Assembly: GCF_036186745.1 (NCBI RefSeq)
Contig: NZ_CP108086.1
Span: 124,001-188,000 of the forward strand
Length of the DNA stretch: 64,000 nt
Source of the DNA: Microbispora hainanensis
GTDB lineage: Bacteria > Actinomycetota > Actinomycetes > Streptosporangiales > Streptosporangiaceae
Direction: 5' to 3'
The translations under genes and the position numbers were made by a program. A model generated the notes under the pieces. That model was not told the origin of the DNA and searched no databases. It saw nothing but the letters and a program-made list of their open reading frames with translations. Shown here in pieces: positions 45,865-54,836 of this stretch (position 1 is its first letter; the number at the start of each line of letters is the position of its first letter).

Positions 45865-46734
45865 TCACGGCCGGCCTCGTGACGAAGGACATTGCTCGAC
45901 GTCGCTGATCACGCTTTTCACGCGCGCCGGAATAGTGATCTGGTGAGCGGTTCGATAACGCCCCGGAGTCGTTCCGACGATGTCGGTGAACGCCGCGATG
46001 AAGCCGCTGGGGTTGGCCCATCCGCAGGCGTACGCGATCCGGGTGACGTCGTGGCCGTCGGCGAGGAGCACGAGCGCGTGATGGACGCGTAGCTGCGTGC
46101 GCCACTCGTAGAAGGTCATGCCGAGTTCGTTGCGGAACAGCCGGCTGAGGGTGCGCGTGCTCGCTCCGATCGTCTTCCCGAGCCGGGCCAGCGAGGCGTT
46201 GTCCGCCGGATTGTCCCGCAGCATCCGGGCGATGGCCCGCAGCCGGTCGTCCCGCGGCTCCGGCAGGTGCAGTGGCTGTTCGGGCGCCTCGCGGAGTTCG
46301 TCGACCAGGACGCGTTGGAGGCGAAGGCGCGCGGAGCGGCTGTAGGCAGGCGCGGTGTCGCCGTAGTTGCGGGGGCCGGTCAGCGCGAGCAGGACCTCGC
46401 GGGCGAGGCCGGAGGCCAGGAACACGGCGGGACGCTCCGGGATGAGCCGGGCGAGGGACGGCGCGAGAAAGACGATCCGCATGTCGGTGTCGCCGTGGGC
46501 GCGGTGGTAGTGCGTGAACCCGGCCGGGGTCCAGGCGACCCGGTCGGCGGGAACGATCGACGTGCCGCGCTCGGTGTGGACCGCCAGGACGCCGCTCGCC
46601 GCGTACACCAGGTGTCCGCGCGCGTGCGACCGCACTGCGCTCGCCTCACCGGACGGCCACAGGTGACGCCCACCGGACGGCCAGATATGCGAGGTCGCAC
46701 CGGTGGTCCGGGGAGGTTGGCGGCGAACGGGCAT
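45865..46734 (-). CDS. AraC-family transcriptional regulator
   Basis: A 289-aa regulator. The N-terminal cupin-like part (HARGHLVYAASGVLAVHTER) is followed by the two helix-turn-helices of AraC: NASLARLGKTIGASTRTLSR and VTRIAYACGWANPSGFIAAF, then the conserved FTDIVGTTPGRYR. It faces the hydrolase gene at 46838 and probably regulates it. The ligand is unknown. Confidence 0.9.
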   Translation of the reverse strand: MPVRRQPPRTTGATSHIWPSGGRHLWPSGEASAVRSHARGHLVYAASGVLAVHTERGTSIVPADRVAWTPAGFTHYHRAHGDTDMRIVFLAPSLARLIPERPAVFLASGLAREVLLALTGPRNYGDTAPAYSRSARLRLQRVLVDELREAPEQPLHLPEPRDDRLRAIARMLRDNPADNASLARLGKTIGASTRTLSRLFRNELGMTFYEWRTQLRVHHALVLLADGHDVTRIAYACGWANPSGFIAAFTDIVGTTPGRYRTAHQITIPARVKSVISDVEQCPSSRGRP

Positions 46735-46837
46735 CGGTTGGCAGCGTATCGGTGGTCGGCCATGCCGTGACCTCGTGACACTTCCTCAAGGCGATGCGGC
46801 GCGCCTCGATGCCGCGAAGCGAGAGAAGGAGAGACAC

Positions 46838-47530
46838 ATGGCGACGTTCGTCCTCGTGCCCGGCGGCTGGCACGGCGCCTGGTCGTATGAGGCGGTGGTT
46901 CCGCTGCTGGAGCGCGCCGGTCATGCCGTGCATGCCCTGACCCTGACCGGTCTGCGGCCGGACGACGACGCCGCGACGGTCGCGACCGCCAACCTCGACA
47001 CGCACGCCGGTGACGTGCTGCGGCTCCTCGACCGCGCCCACATCACCGGCGCGACGCTGGTCGGCCACAGCTATGGCGGGATGGTGATCGCCGCCGCCGC
47101 CGATCGCGCCGGCGGCCGGGTCTCACGGCTGGTGCATCTCGACGCCTACGTGCCGCGCGACGGCGAGTCGTGCTGGTCGTCGACGACCGAGCGCTACCGG
47201 GAGGCGTTCGCCGCCGGAGCCGCGAGCACGGGCTACGCCGTCCGGCCGCCGGACGGCGGCGATCCCCGCCGCCGTCCCCATCCCCTCGCGTCGTTCCTGC
47301 AGACGATCCGGCTCACGGGCGCGCTCGCCCGGGTGCCCCGCCGGGAGTTCGTCTACTGCTCGGGCTGGGAGGACCGGACGCCGTTCGCCGGACTCCGCAC
47401 CCGGCTCGACGCCGATCCCGAGTGGCAGGTCCACGACCTCCCGACCGGTCACAACGCGATGCGCGAGGCTCCGGAGGCGGTCGCCGCGCTGCTGCTCGGC
47501 GAACGCACCGCGGACACATCGCCCCGATAA
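46838..47530 (+). CDS. Alpha/beta-hydrolase
   Basis: A 230-aa hydrolase. FVLVPGGWHGAWSYEAVVPL forms the oxyanion-hole strand, VGHSYGGMVI holds the nucleophile Ser, and LPTGHNAMREAPEAV the catalytic His. The pattern fits small esterases of the salicylate-esterase/hydroxynitrile-lyase-like group. The ATG at 46838 has GAGAGAAGGAGAG ahead of it. It is divergent from the AraC gene. Confidence 0.88.
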   Translation: MATFVLVPGGWHGAWSYEAVVPLLERAGHAVHALTLTGLRPDDDAATVATANLDTHAGDVLRLLDRAHITGATLVGHSYGGMVIAAAADRAGGRVSRLVHLDAYVPRDGESCWSSTTERYREAFAAGAASTGYAVRPPDGGDPRRRPHPLASFLQTIRLTGALARVPRREFVYCSGWEDRTPFAGLRTRLDADPEWQVHDLPTGHNAMREAPEAVAALLLGERTADTSPR

Positions 47531-47650
47531 TCCCTGGTTGCGAGCGCGTCGCGCGCCTCCACGTGGGAGCACCCCCGCACGGACAGGTTCGAGCATGGCC
47601 GCTTCCTCGATTTTGGAGACATCTGACCGCATTGCCCCGATCATTGGGCG

Positions 47651-48802
47651 ATGCGACCGGATATCCGTGCGATCGTACGGCTCACCGTGATCGGTGCGTT
47701 GAGCGCCGCGGCGTTCGGATGCTCGGATGGCGGCTCGGATGCACGTGACTCCCCCGCCTCCACGCGGGGCACACCGGCGGCGGCCACCCGGCCCGGGGTG
47801 ATCCCGTCTCTGTCCGGCGGAACCTGGACGGAGACCATAACGGCCGAATCCGGCGCGGTGATGGGGAGCGTCGCCGTGACCGGGCACGACGATGCCTGGG
47901 CCGTGGGCGACCCCGGCGAGAACGAGAGCGGCCCGGTTCTGCGCTGGGACGGCCGCACCTGGCGGTCCGTGGCACTGCCGCCGGGCCTGCGCTATCCCCG
48001 AGTGGTGTCGGGGACGTCCCCCGGCAACGTCTGGATCTTCGACGGCGACGCGAACGCATGGCAGTGGGACGGCCGGCGGTGGTCGGCCCGGGGACGACCA
48101 CCCTGGAAGCTCCCGGTCCTCCTGGAGGACGCCGTGGTCACCGGGCCCGGGGAGGTGTGGGTCGCCGGAGGTCAGGACGAGGACGTCGCCGGAGATCCGC
48201 GCCGGCGGCCACTGCTCGCCCGCTGGTCCCCTTCCGGCTGGTCCATCGTGTCGTCGCCGGGCACCCGTCGCTTCGGAGTCAGCGCCTCCGGGGGCCTGTG
48301 GGCCCTGACCGGTGACGGGGACACCGGGCCCGCCCTGGAGCGCTGGGATGGACGCCGCTGGACGGTCGTGTCCGCACCCGCGTGGCCGGCAGGCGCCAAG
48401 GTCGACCTCAGCGATCTGGCGGCGGTGTCGGACCGGGAGGTCTGGGTCGCGGGGTCGATCCTGCCGCCCGGCGGCAGCCAGGCCGCGCTGTTGATGCGCT
48501 GGGACGGCGACCGGTGGAACCCGGCCCCCGCCCTGCCGGCCGGCGCGATCGCGTTCACCGCCGTCGCATCCGACGGCCACGGCGGCGTATGGCTGGGCGC
48601 CTCCAACTACTCCTACGACAACCATCGCATTCTGCTGCACTTCGACGGCCGGTCCTGGACGTACGAGAAAGCCCCGCGGGTCCACAACGATCCGGTGGTG
48701 TTCGGCCTGGCCACGAGTCCCGGGCAGGACCAGGTGTTCGCGGTCGGCGGCAACCCCTCGTACGACGAGGACAGCCAGGCGTGGATCTGGACGAGATCCT
48801 GA
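47651..48802 (+). CDS. Lipoprotein with beta-propeller-like repeats
   Basis: A 383-aa lipoprotein with lipobox AAFGC (Cys24). The mature part repeats a motif of the form GxxVWVAG...RWDGRxW about six times (VLRWDGRTWRSV, AWQWDGRRWSAR, ALERWDGRRWTVV, LLMRWDGDRWNPA, LLHFDGRSWTYEK), which suggests a beta-propeller. No enzyme motif is seen. It could be a surface binding protein. The ATG at 47651 starts the signal peptide. Confidence 0.8.
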   Translation: MRPDIRAIVRLTVIGALSAAAFGCSDGGSDARDSPASTRGTPAAATRPGVIPSLSGGTWTETITAESGAVMGSVAVTGHDDAWAVGDPGENESGPVLRWDGRTWRSVALPPGLRYPRVVSGTSPGNVWIFDGDANAWQWDGRRWSARGRPPWKLPVLLEDAVVTGPGEVWVAGGQDEDVAGDPRRRPLLARWSPSGWSIVSSPGTRRFGVSASGGLWALTGDGDTGPALERWDGRRWTVVSAPAWPAGAKVDLSDLAAVSDREVWVAGSILPPGGSQAALLMRWDGDRWNPAPALPAGAIAFTAVASDGHGGVWLGASNYSYDNHRILLHFDGRSWTYEKAPRVHNDPVVFGLATSPGQDQVFAVGGNPSYDEDSQAWIWTRS

Positions 48803-48835
48803 ATCGCGGGCACAAGGATGCGCTCGCGCCGCTCG

Positions 48836-49267
48836 TCACTTCGCCGACGCGAAGGTCACGGTGCAGGGGACGCCGTTCAGTGTGAAGCCGGAGGGGTGCT
48901 CGTCGGCCCCGTTGGCGTTGAAACCGAGCTCGTAGCTCGTGCCGGGATCGATACTCGCGCGCCAAACCGGATTGGTGACCTGGACGCTCGGCGGAGTCGT
49001 GGACCACGTCCCGCTCCAGCCGGCGGAGAGGATCTGGTCGCCGGGGAAGATGAACTGCAGGATCCAGGGGCTGAACGTCCGGGTGCCGGTGTTGGCGATG
49101 TTCAGGATCGCGTAGAAGCCGGTGGCCCATGCCACGGTGCTGTAGGTCACCGTGCAGGCGTAACCGGCCGGCACGTCCGCGCGGGCCGCCCGGGTGGGAG
49201 CCGTCACCAGCGCCGTCAAGAGAATCCCCGTGATACCGATCCGCGATGAAGCCCGTGAAAGACGCAT
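48836..49267 (-). CDS. Secreted stand-alone CBM2-type protein, copy 2
   Basis: A 143-aa paralogue of the CBM2 protein at 45286. Signal peptide (SRIGITGILLTALVTAPTRA), then the CBM2-like domain with CTVTYSTVAWATGFYAILNI, FSPWILQFIFPGDQILSAGW and GFNANGADEHPSGFTLNGVP. The ATG at 49267 is preceded by GAAGGGGG. The two copies share about 100 bp upstream, so promoter and gene were duplicated together. Confidence 0.88.
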   Translation of the reverse strand: MRLSRASSRIGITGILLTALVTAPTRAARADVPAGYACTVTYSTVAWATGFYAILNIANTGTRTFSPWILQFIFPGDQILSAGWSGTWSTTPPSVQVTNPVWRASIDPGTSYELGFNANGADEHPSGFTLNGVPCTVTFASAK

Positions 49268-49312
49268 GGATCCCCCTTCGGAGCGGCGTTCCGTGAAACC
49301 GATTTCACAGTG

Positions 49313-49341
49313 ATCGTGAGCCGCCAGGCATGCGCTGTCAA
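49313..49341 (-). promoter_or_regulatory. Sigma-70-type promoter of CBM2 copy 2
   Basis: TTGACA (49341-49336) and CACGAT (49318-49313) with 17-bp spacing on the minus strand, as for copy 1. Confidence 0.75.
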
Positions 49342-49521
49342 ACAATCTCCTGGGCATATTTCCCGGTTTCTCGGTAGCGCCGTACAATGCGAGTGATGGG
49401 AGCTGGGGATTTCACCGTCGGCCACGGGCCGGTTACTTCGCCGAGGCCCGATAAACGCGCTGTCCGGCACCGCAAATAACACTTTTCAGACGCGCCGGAA
49501 TTTCGCCGGATGCTTTTGCCG
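49342..49521. other. Spacer without a recognised gene
   Basis: About 180 bp between the CBM2 promoter and the 13-bp repeat array. I see no coding region or clear site in it. Confidence 0.4.
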
Positions 49522-49612
49522 TCCGCGCCGTCCGTCCGCGCCGTCCGTCCGCGCCGTCCGTCCGCGCCGTCCGTCCGCGCCGTCCGTCCGCGCCGGGCGT
49601 CCGCGCCGGGCG
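49522..49612. repeat. Seven 13-bp tandem repeats
   Basis: Units of TCCGCGCCGTCCG repeat from 49522; the first five are perfect and the last two change to TCCGCGCCGGGCG. The array lies just past the 3' end of the acyl-CoA synthetase gene (stop at 49642) and is GC-only. It may arise by slippage and could vary between strains. Confidence 0.9.
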
Positions 49613-49641
49613 GCGGTGCGCCGGGCGCGGACGGACGGATC

Positions 49642-51759
49642 TCACCCTCGCCAGGTGATGAGCGCGTCGAGCGCCTCCACGTGGGAGCCGCGCACGAGCA
49701 GGGGGTTGATCTCCAGCGACTCCAGGTCGTCGCCGAGGCTCTCGGCGAGGGCGGCGACGCGGGCCACGACGTCGGCGACGGCGTCGAGGTCGGCGGGCTC
49801 GGCGCCACGGGCGCCCCGCAGCAGCGCGGCGCCGCGCAGCTCGCCGAGCGCATGCCGCACCTCGGCCGCGTCCACCGGCAGGACGCGCAGCGCCGTGTCA
49901 CGCAGCGCCTCGACCCAGATCCCACCCAGGCCGACGGCCAGGGTGAGCCCCCACGCCGGGTCCCGTACGACGCCGACCAGCAGTTCCACGCCGCCGCCGC
50001 GCTGCGGCTGGACGAGCGCGCCCACCCGGCCTGCGCCGGGGACCGCCGAGGCCGCGGCCACGACCTCGCGGTAGGCCCGCTCGACGTCCCGCGCGCCGGA
50101 CAGGCCCAGCCGGACACCGCCGATGTCGCTCTTGTGCCCCAGCCCTTCGGCGGCGGCCTTGAGGACGACCGGGTAGCCGAACCCGACCGCCGCCGCCACC
50201 GCCGACTCCTCGTCGTGCACCAGCTCGCCGGGCACGACCGGGATCCCGGCGGACGCCAGCAGGGCGGCGGCCCGGTGCTCGGCCCACACCCCTGTCCCGC
50301 GCTCGACCGCCGGGGCTTCTACTACCGCCCGCGCCGGGGCGGCGTCGCCGGCCGCCACGGCGGCGTGGTAGGCCCGACCCCACCGGACGGCCGCGCCGAT
50401 GGCGTGCATGCCGTGCTCGATGCCGCCCGCGACGTACGGGAACCCGGCCTGCCGCTGGACGTCGCGGCCGAACTCGGTGACGTCGGTCAGCACGTTGCTC
50501 ACGACGACGACCGGCATCGGCGCCTCGGCGATGCGCTTGGCGCTGGCCGAGTAGGTGGCGTACACGGGCGCGGCGTCGGGCGGCGCGACGCGCGGGAGAT
50601 CCGACAGCAGCATGACCGCGTCCACGCCGGGATCGGCGGTGACGGCCTCCAGCGCGCGGCCGAGCAGCGTGCGGTCGATGAGCACGTAGCCGGTGACGTC
50701 GAGGGGGTTCTGCACGGTGCCGAAGACGGGCACGATCTCCCGCAGCCGGGCGACGGTCTCCGGGGCGAACGCCGGCAGCTCCAGCCCCTCGTCCTCGGCC
50801 CGGTCGGCGATGATCTCCGACGCGCCGCCCGAGGGCGTGACGACGCCGATGCGCGGGCCCGGCAGCGGGCCCACCTCGGCGAGCAGGCCGGCGGTGATGA
50901 TGAGGTCCTCAAGCGACCGCACGCGCACCACCCCGAGCTGCCGGAACGCCGCGTCGATGACGTTGTCGTCGCCCACGAGCGCGCCGGTGTGGGCCTGGGC
51001 GGTACGGGAGGCGAGCCGGCTGCGGCCGATCTTCAGCGCGACGATCGGCTTGCCCGCGAGCAGCGCCCGGCGCGCCGCGCGGGAGAACGCCGCCGGGTCG
51101 CGGACCGATTCGAGGAACAGCGCGATGGCCTTGGTCGCCGGGTCGTCGACCAGATAGTCGATCACGTCGGTGACGGTGACGAGCGACTCGTTGCCCATCG
51201 AGGTGAGCAGGCTGATCCCGACGTTGCGGGCCTGGGCGAAGCCGAGCACCGAGCTGGCCAGCGCGCCACTCTGCAGCACCACCCCCACCGACCCGCGCAG
51301 CAGCGGCGACGGGATCGGCAGCCCGTACGGCGTGACGTCGGCGGCGGCGTTGATGAAGCCGTTGCCGTTGGGCCCGAGCACGGTGAGGTCGTTCTCCCGG
51401 GCGAAGTCGACGATCTCCGCCTCCAGGGCGGCGCCCTCCGGGCCGGTCTCGCCGAAGCCCGCCGTGAGGATCACGTAGTGGCGGATGCCGAGCTTGGCCC
51501 CCTCGCGCAGCACGGGCAGCACGGCCGTGGTCGGCACCATCACATACGCGAGGTCGACCTGGCCTGGGATGCCGGACAGGCTGCGGTGGGCCTGCTCGCC
51601 GTGCACGACGCCGCCGCGCGGGTTGACCAGGTGGACGGGCCCGCGGAAGCCGTGCGTACGGAGGTTGGTCAGCGTGCTGATCGACCAGCCGGACTTGTCC
51701 GTCGCCCCGACCAGGGCGATCGACCGGGGGTTGAACAGCTCTCCTACCGGCATCCTCAT
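49642..51759 (-). CDS. NDP-forming acyl-CoA synthetase (acetate-CoA ligase fusion type)
   Basis: A 705-aa protein fusing the two subunits of ADP-forming acyl-CoA synthetases. The N-terminal CoA-binding part has LFNPRSIALVGATDKSGWSI and LGPNGNGFIN; the middle succinyl-CoA-ligase-like part has TAQAHTGALVG with the phospho-His; the ATP-grasp part has VVLKAAAEGLGHKSDIGGVR and LESLEINPLLV. The reaction links an acid to CoA with ATP. The ATG at 51759 overlaps the dehydrogenase stop by 4 bp. Most likely it activates the acid broken down by this regulon. Confidence 0.9.
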   Translation of the reverse strand: MRMPVGELFNPRSIALVGATDKSGWSISTLTNLRTHGFRGPVHLVNPRGGVVHGEQAHRSLSGIPGQVDLAYVMVPTTAVLPVLREGAKLGIRHYVILTAGFGETGPEGAALEAEIVDFARENDLTVLGPNGNGFINAAADVTPYGLPIPSPLLRGSVGVVLQSGALASSVLGFAQARNVGISLLTSMGNESLVTVTDVIDYLVDDPATKAIALFLESVRDPAAFSRAARRALLAGKPIVALKIGRSRLASRTAQAHTGALVGDDNVIDAAFRQLGVVRVRSLEDLIITAGLLAEVGPLPGPRIGVVTPSGGASEIIADRAEDEGLELPAFAPETVARLREIVPVFGTVQNPLDVTGYVLIDRTLLGRALEAVTADPGVDAVMLLSDLPRVAPPDAAPVYATYSASAKRIAEAPMPVVVVSNVLTDVTEFGRDVQRQAGFPYVAGGIEHGMHAIGAAVRWGRAYHAAVAAGDAAPARAVVEAPAVERGTGVWAEHRAAALLASAGIPVVPGELVHDEESAVAAAVGFGYPVVLKAAAEGLGHKSDIGGVRLGLSGARDVERAYREVVAAASAVPGAGRVGALVQPQRGGGVELLVGVVRDPAWGLTLAVGLGGIWVEALRDTALRVLPVDAAEVRHALGELRGAALLRGARGAEPADLDAVADVVARVAALAESLGDDLESLEINPLLVRGSHVEALDALITWRG

Positions 51760-52925
51760 TCCCCGATCGTGCCGAGGCGGGCGTGGCCCCTGAGCAGGTT
51801 GCGGGCGATCGTCCGGCGCTGGATCTCGTCGGTGCCCTCGAAGATCCGCAACAGGCGCAGCTCGCGATACCACCGCTCGATGGGCAGCTCCTTGGTGTAA
51901 CCCATGCCCCCGTGGATCTGCAGCACGCGGTCGACGACCTGGTTGGCCATGACGGCGCCGTTGAGCTTGGCGATCGAGGAGGCGTGCCGGGCGTCCATGC
52001 CCTGCTGCACGCGCCAGGCGGCGTACAGCGTGAGCCACTTGGCCGCCTCGATCTCCACCTGCGAGTCGGCGATCATCCACTGGATCGCCTGGTATTCGGC
52101 GATCGGCTTGCCCATCGACACCCGGACCTTGGCGTAGTCGATCGCCATCTGGAGCATGCGCTCGGCCGAGCCGATCGCCCGTGCGGGGATCATGTAGCGG
52201 CCCTGGCCGATCCACTGCATCGCCAGCTCGAAGCCCCTGCCCAGCTCGCCGAGGATGTTCTCCTCCGGCACCCTGACGTCCTCGAACACCAGGGAGGCCG
52301 GGCCCCACTGCCCCATCGTCGGGATCGGCTCGGACTTCCAGCCCATGTCGCGGTCGGCCAGGAAGCAGGTGACGCCGCCGTTCGCGCCCTTGTCGGGGTC
52401 GGTCACCGCGAACACCATCACGAAATCGGCCTCGTTGCCGCCGGTGATGAAGGTCTTCTCGCCGTTGATGACCCAGTCGCCGCCGTCCTTGACGGCACGC
52501 GTACGGATGTTGCGGGCGTCCGAGCCCGCGCCCGGCTCGGTGATGGCGAAGCAGGAACGACGCTCGCCCTCGATGGTCGGGATGAGGTAGCGGCGCTTCT
52601 GCTCCTCGGTGCCGGCGTAGAGAATGTTGTCGGCCGACCCGCCGAAGCTGAACGGCACGAACGTGCGTCCCATCTCCATGGTGATGATCGCGGACATGAC
52701 CGGGCCCAGGGCGGCTCCGCCGTACTCCTCGGGGGTGTTGATGCCCCAGAAGCCCATCCTCTTCGCCTTGAGCCGCAGGTCGCGCAGGACCGAGGGATCG
52801 AGCCCGGGGCCGCCGGCGCGCTCGTTGCGCAGCACCTCGGGTTCGAGCGGCATGATCTCCCGCTCCACGAACGTGCGGATGGTGTCACGGATCTGCAGTT
52901 CCTCTGGGCTCAGGGAGAAGTCCAT
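51756..52925 (-). CDS. Acyl-CoA dehydrogenase
   Basis: A 389-aa flavoenzyme. CFAITEPGAGSDARNIRTRA is the first family signature (FAD binding) and QIHGGMGYTKELPIERWYRE the second, followed by LRIFEGTDEIQRRTIARNLL, in which the Glu of FEGT is at the catalytic-base position of medium-chain enzymes. It introduces the alpha-beta double bond into an acyl-CoA. It is first in an operon with the acyl-CoA synthetase and is divergent from a TetR gene, with two operator sites in the gap. Confidence 0.93.
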   Translation of the reverse strand: MDFSLSPEELQIRDTIRTFVEREIMPLEPEVLRNERAGGPGLDPSVLRDLRLKAKRMGFWGINTPEEYGGAALGPVMSAIITMEMGRTFVPFSFGGSADNILYAGTEEQKRRYLIPTIEGERRSCFAITEPGAGSDARNIRTRAVKDGGDWVINGEKTFITGGNEADFVMVFAVTDPDKGANGGVTCFLADRDMGWKSEPIPTMGQWGPASLVFEDVRVPEENILGELGRGFELAMQWIGQGRYMIPARAIGSAERMLQMAIDYAKVRVSMGKPIAEYQAIQWMIADSQVEIEAAKWLTLYAAWRVQQGMDARHASSIAKLNGAVMANQVVDRVLQIHGGMGYTKELPIERWYRELRLLRIFEGTDEIQRRTIARNLLRGHARLGTIGE

Positions 52926-52941
52926 CGACGCGACTCTTTTC

Positions 52942-52969
52942 TAGAATTGCTCTCTAGGAATCGGTTCCA
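52942..52969. promoter_or_regulatory. Regulon operator site D (acyl-CoA dehydrogenase promoter)
   Basis: TAGAATTGCTCTCTA (52942-52956) and TAGGAATCGGTTCCA (52955-52969) overlap at a 13-bp offset, with CTAGAATT at 52941-52948. The site lies 17 bases upstream of the dehydrogenase start. Confidence 0.78.
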
Positions 52970-53003
52970 GACTGGTTCTCCGCCGGAGGGGTGTCAAGAG
53001 GTC

Positions 53004-53031
53004 TGGAATCAGTTTCTAGAATTAGACCGGT
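53004..53031. promoter_or_regulatory. Regulon operator site E (TetR promoter)
   Basis: TGGAATCAGTTTCTA (53004-53018) and TAGAATTAGACCGGT (53017-53031) overlap at a 13-bp offset, with CTAGAATT at 53016-53023, about 70-100 bases upstream of the TetR gene. This suggests autoregulation by that TetR. Confidence 0.75.
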
Positions 53032-53100
53032 TACGATGTCCTCGTCCCTGGAAAACGCGCCGACCGTGGACAGGCCGTCCCCGGAAACAAGGAGCCCCAG

Positions 53101-53799
53101 ATGGCACGCAAGCCCGGCGGCAAGAGCGGCTCATGGGAGTGGAGCCGCACCGCCCAGACGCGAAAGAGCATGCTTCAGGCCGCCCGTGAGGTCTTCTCCG
53201 AGCACGGCTTCGCCGACGCCAACGTCGCGGACGTCGTCGCGCGCGCGGGCTCCAGCGTCGGCAGCCTCTATCACCACTTCGGGGGCAAGACCGAGCTGTT
53301 CCTCGCGCTGTACGAGGAGCACCAGGCCGCCCACGAGGAGGCCGCCGCCGCCAGCGTCGCCGCGGCCAAGCAGGCGGGCGTGAAGGACCCCGTCGAGCTG
53401 TTCATCGCCGGGGCCAGGGCGTTCCTCGAAGGGTCGTGGCAGCGGCGCGACCTGGCCCGGCTGTTCATGGACGGCGACGGCCCGCCGGGGTTCGAGCTGA
53501 TGCGGCGCACCCGCGGCCGGGAGTGGGTCAGGCAGAACGCCGTCCTGCTCGGCGCGGCGAACACCCCGACCGACCGCCTCACGGTCTCGGTGCTCACCAG
53601 CGTGATCGGCGAGGCCGGCCGCGAGGTGGCCATGAGCGAGACCGAGGAGGAGGCCCAGGAGGTCGTCGAGGCGGCGATCGCGCTCATCCGCCGCTTCGGC
53701 AACCCCCTGGCCACCCACGACGCCGCCACCGACGCCGCCACCGACGCGGCCACCGGTGTCATGGTCGCGGCGGACGACGCCGAGGCCGCGCTGAGCTGA
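53101..53799 (+). CDS. TetR-family regulator, likely master of the acyl-CoA regulon
   Basis: A 232-aa TetR protein. RKSMLQAAREVFSEHGFADA and VADVVARAGSSVGSLYHHFG form the helix-turn-helix. The ligand domain is followed by an ATDAATDAAT repeat tail. It sits between the dehydrogenase-synthetase operon and the MaoC-SDR operon, with operator-like sites in its own promoter and those of its neighbours, so it is the best candidate to bind all six sites. An acyl-CoA effector is likely by analogy. Confidence 0.88.
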   Translation: MARKPGGKSGSWEWSRTAQTRKSMLQAAREVFSEHGFADANVADVVARAGSSVGSLYHHFGGKTELFLALYEEHQAAHEEAAAASVAAAKQAGVKDPVELFIAGARAFLEGSWQRRDLARLFMDGDGPPGFELMRRTRGREWVRQNAVLLGAANTPTDRLTVSVLTSVIGEAGREVAMSETEEEAQEVVEAAIALIRRFGNPLATHDAATDAATDAATGVMVAADDAEAALS

Positions 53800-53995
53800 C
53801 CCCTGCCGACCCAGCAGGCTTCGGCAGACCGCAGCGGCTGCCGCGGCGCGCTGACCTCAGCTGACCTTGGTGCACTAACCTCGGCGGGCTGACCCCGGCC
53901 GACTCGATGACGCCCTGACGCGCCGGCCCTCACCAACCTCGGCCGGCCCGTCCGCCACCCCGGCGGGCCTCTGCGGCGCCCGGCGCGTCAGCGCG

Positions 53996-54835
53996 TCAGG
54001 CGGGACGGAAGGCGGCCCTGCCATGGTCGATGACGACCGTGCCGTCCTCCTTCGCCGTACGGAACGACGCGGTCAGGCCGTCCACCCAGATCGACACGGT
54101 CAGCGTCTCGCCCGGGAAGACGGGCCTGCTGAACCGTCCCGACATGGCCGCGAAGCGCGCCGGGTCCGACCCCGCCACCGTGTGGAGCAGCGCCCGCCCG
54201 GTGATCCCGTACGTGCACAGCCCGTGCAGGATCGGCCGGGGGAAACCGGCGCGGGCGGCGAAGACGGGATCGGAGTGCAGCGGGTTGCGGTCTCCGGACA
54301 GGCGGTAGAGCAATGCCTGGTCCCGGCGGGTCTCGTAGGTCACGGTGTGGTCCGGCGGCCTGCCGGGCTCGGCCCACTCGTCGCGGGGCCCCCGGTCGCC
54401 GCCGAAACCGCCCTCGCCCCGGATGAACACCGAGCTGCGGCTCGTGATCAGCGCCTCGCCGCTCTCGGCGTCGGCCGCCCTGGATTCGATCACCACCAGC
54501 GCCCCCGAGCCCTTGTCGTAGATGCCGGTCACCGTCGAGGTGGTCCGTACGCGACCGGCGGGCGGCAGCTCGCGGTGCAGCTCGAACGCCTGCTCGGCGT
54601 GCACGAGCATGGCCGGGTCGAAGTCGCCGAGCCGCCGGCCCGTGGGGGCCTGGGCGGCCAGGACCGCGAACGTCGGCAAAACACGCTGCCGGATGCCCGC
54701 CGAGTTCTCCGTGGTGAAGGCGAGCTCGTCGGTGCCCGCCCCGACGCCCAGCGCGTACAGCAGGGTGTCGGCGGACGTCCACGACCGCTCGTGCGGCGCG
54801 CTCTCCACCCCGATCAGGCTGTGGTCGAGCGGCAT
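53996..54835 (-). CDS. MaoC-type (R)-specific enoyl-CoA hydratase, double hot-dog
   Basis: A 279-aa protein with two hot-dog halves, as in hydratase 2. The C-terminal half carries LLYRLSGDRNPLHSDPVFAA, the hydratase-2 motif with catalytic Asp and His, and FPRPILHGLCTYG. The N-terminal half (ERSWTSADTLLYALGVGAGT) lacks the catalytic pair, as usual. It would hydrate the trans-2-enoyl-CoA made by the dehydrogenase. It starts one base after the SDR gene ends. Confidence 0.9.
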   Translation of the reverse strand: MPLDHSLIGVESAPHERSWTSADTLLYALGVGAGTDELAFTTENSAGIRQRVLPTFAVLAAQAPTGRRLGDFDPAMLVHAEQAFELHRELPPAGRVRTTSTVTGIYDKGSGALVVIESRAADAESGEALITSRSSVFIRGEGGFGGDRGPRDEWAEPGRPPDHTVTYETRRDQALLYRLSGDRNPLHSDPVFAARAGFPRPILHGLCTYGITGRALLHTVAGSDPARFAAMSGRFSRPVFPGETLTVSIWVDGLTASFRTAKEDGTVVIDHGRAAFRPA

Positions 54836-54836
54836 G

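Noticed and set aside
49522..49612. CRISPR array
   Set aside because: The 13-bp units are contiguous with no spacers and no cas genes are nearby. The 15-bp array at 58640 is rejected for the same reason.
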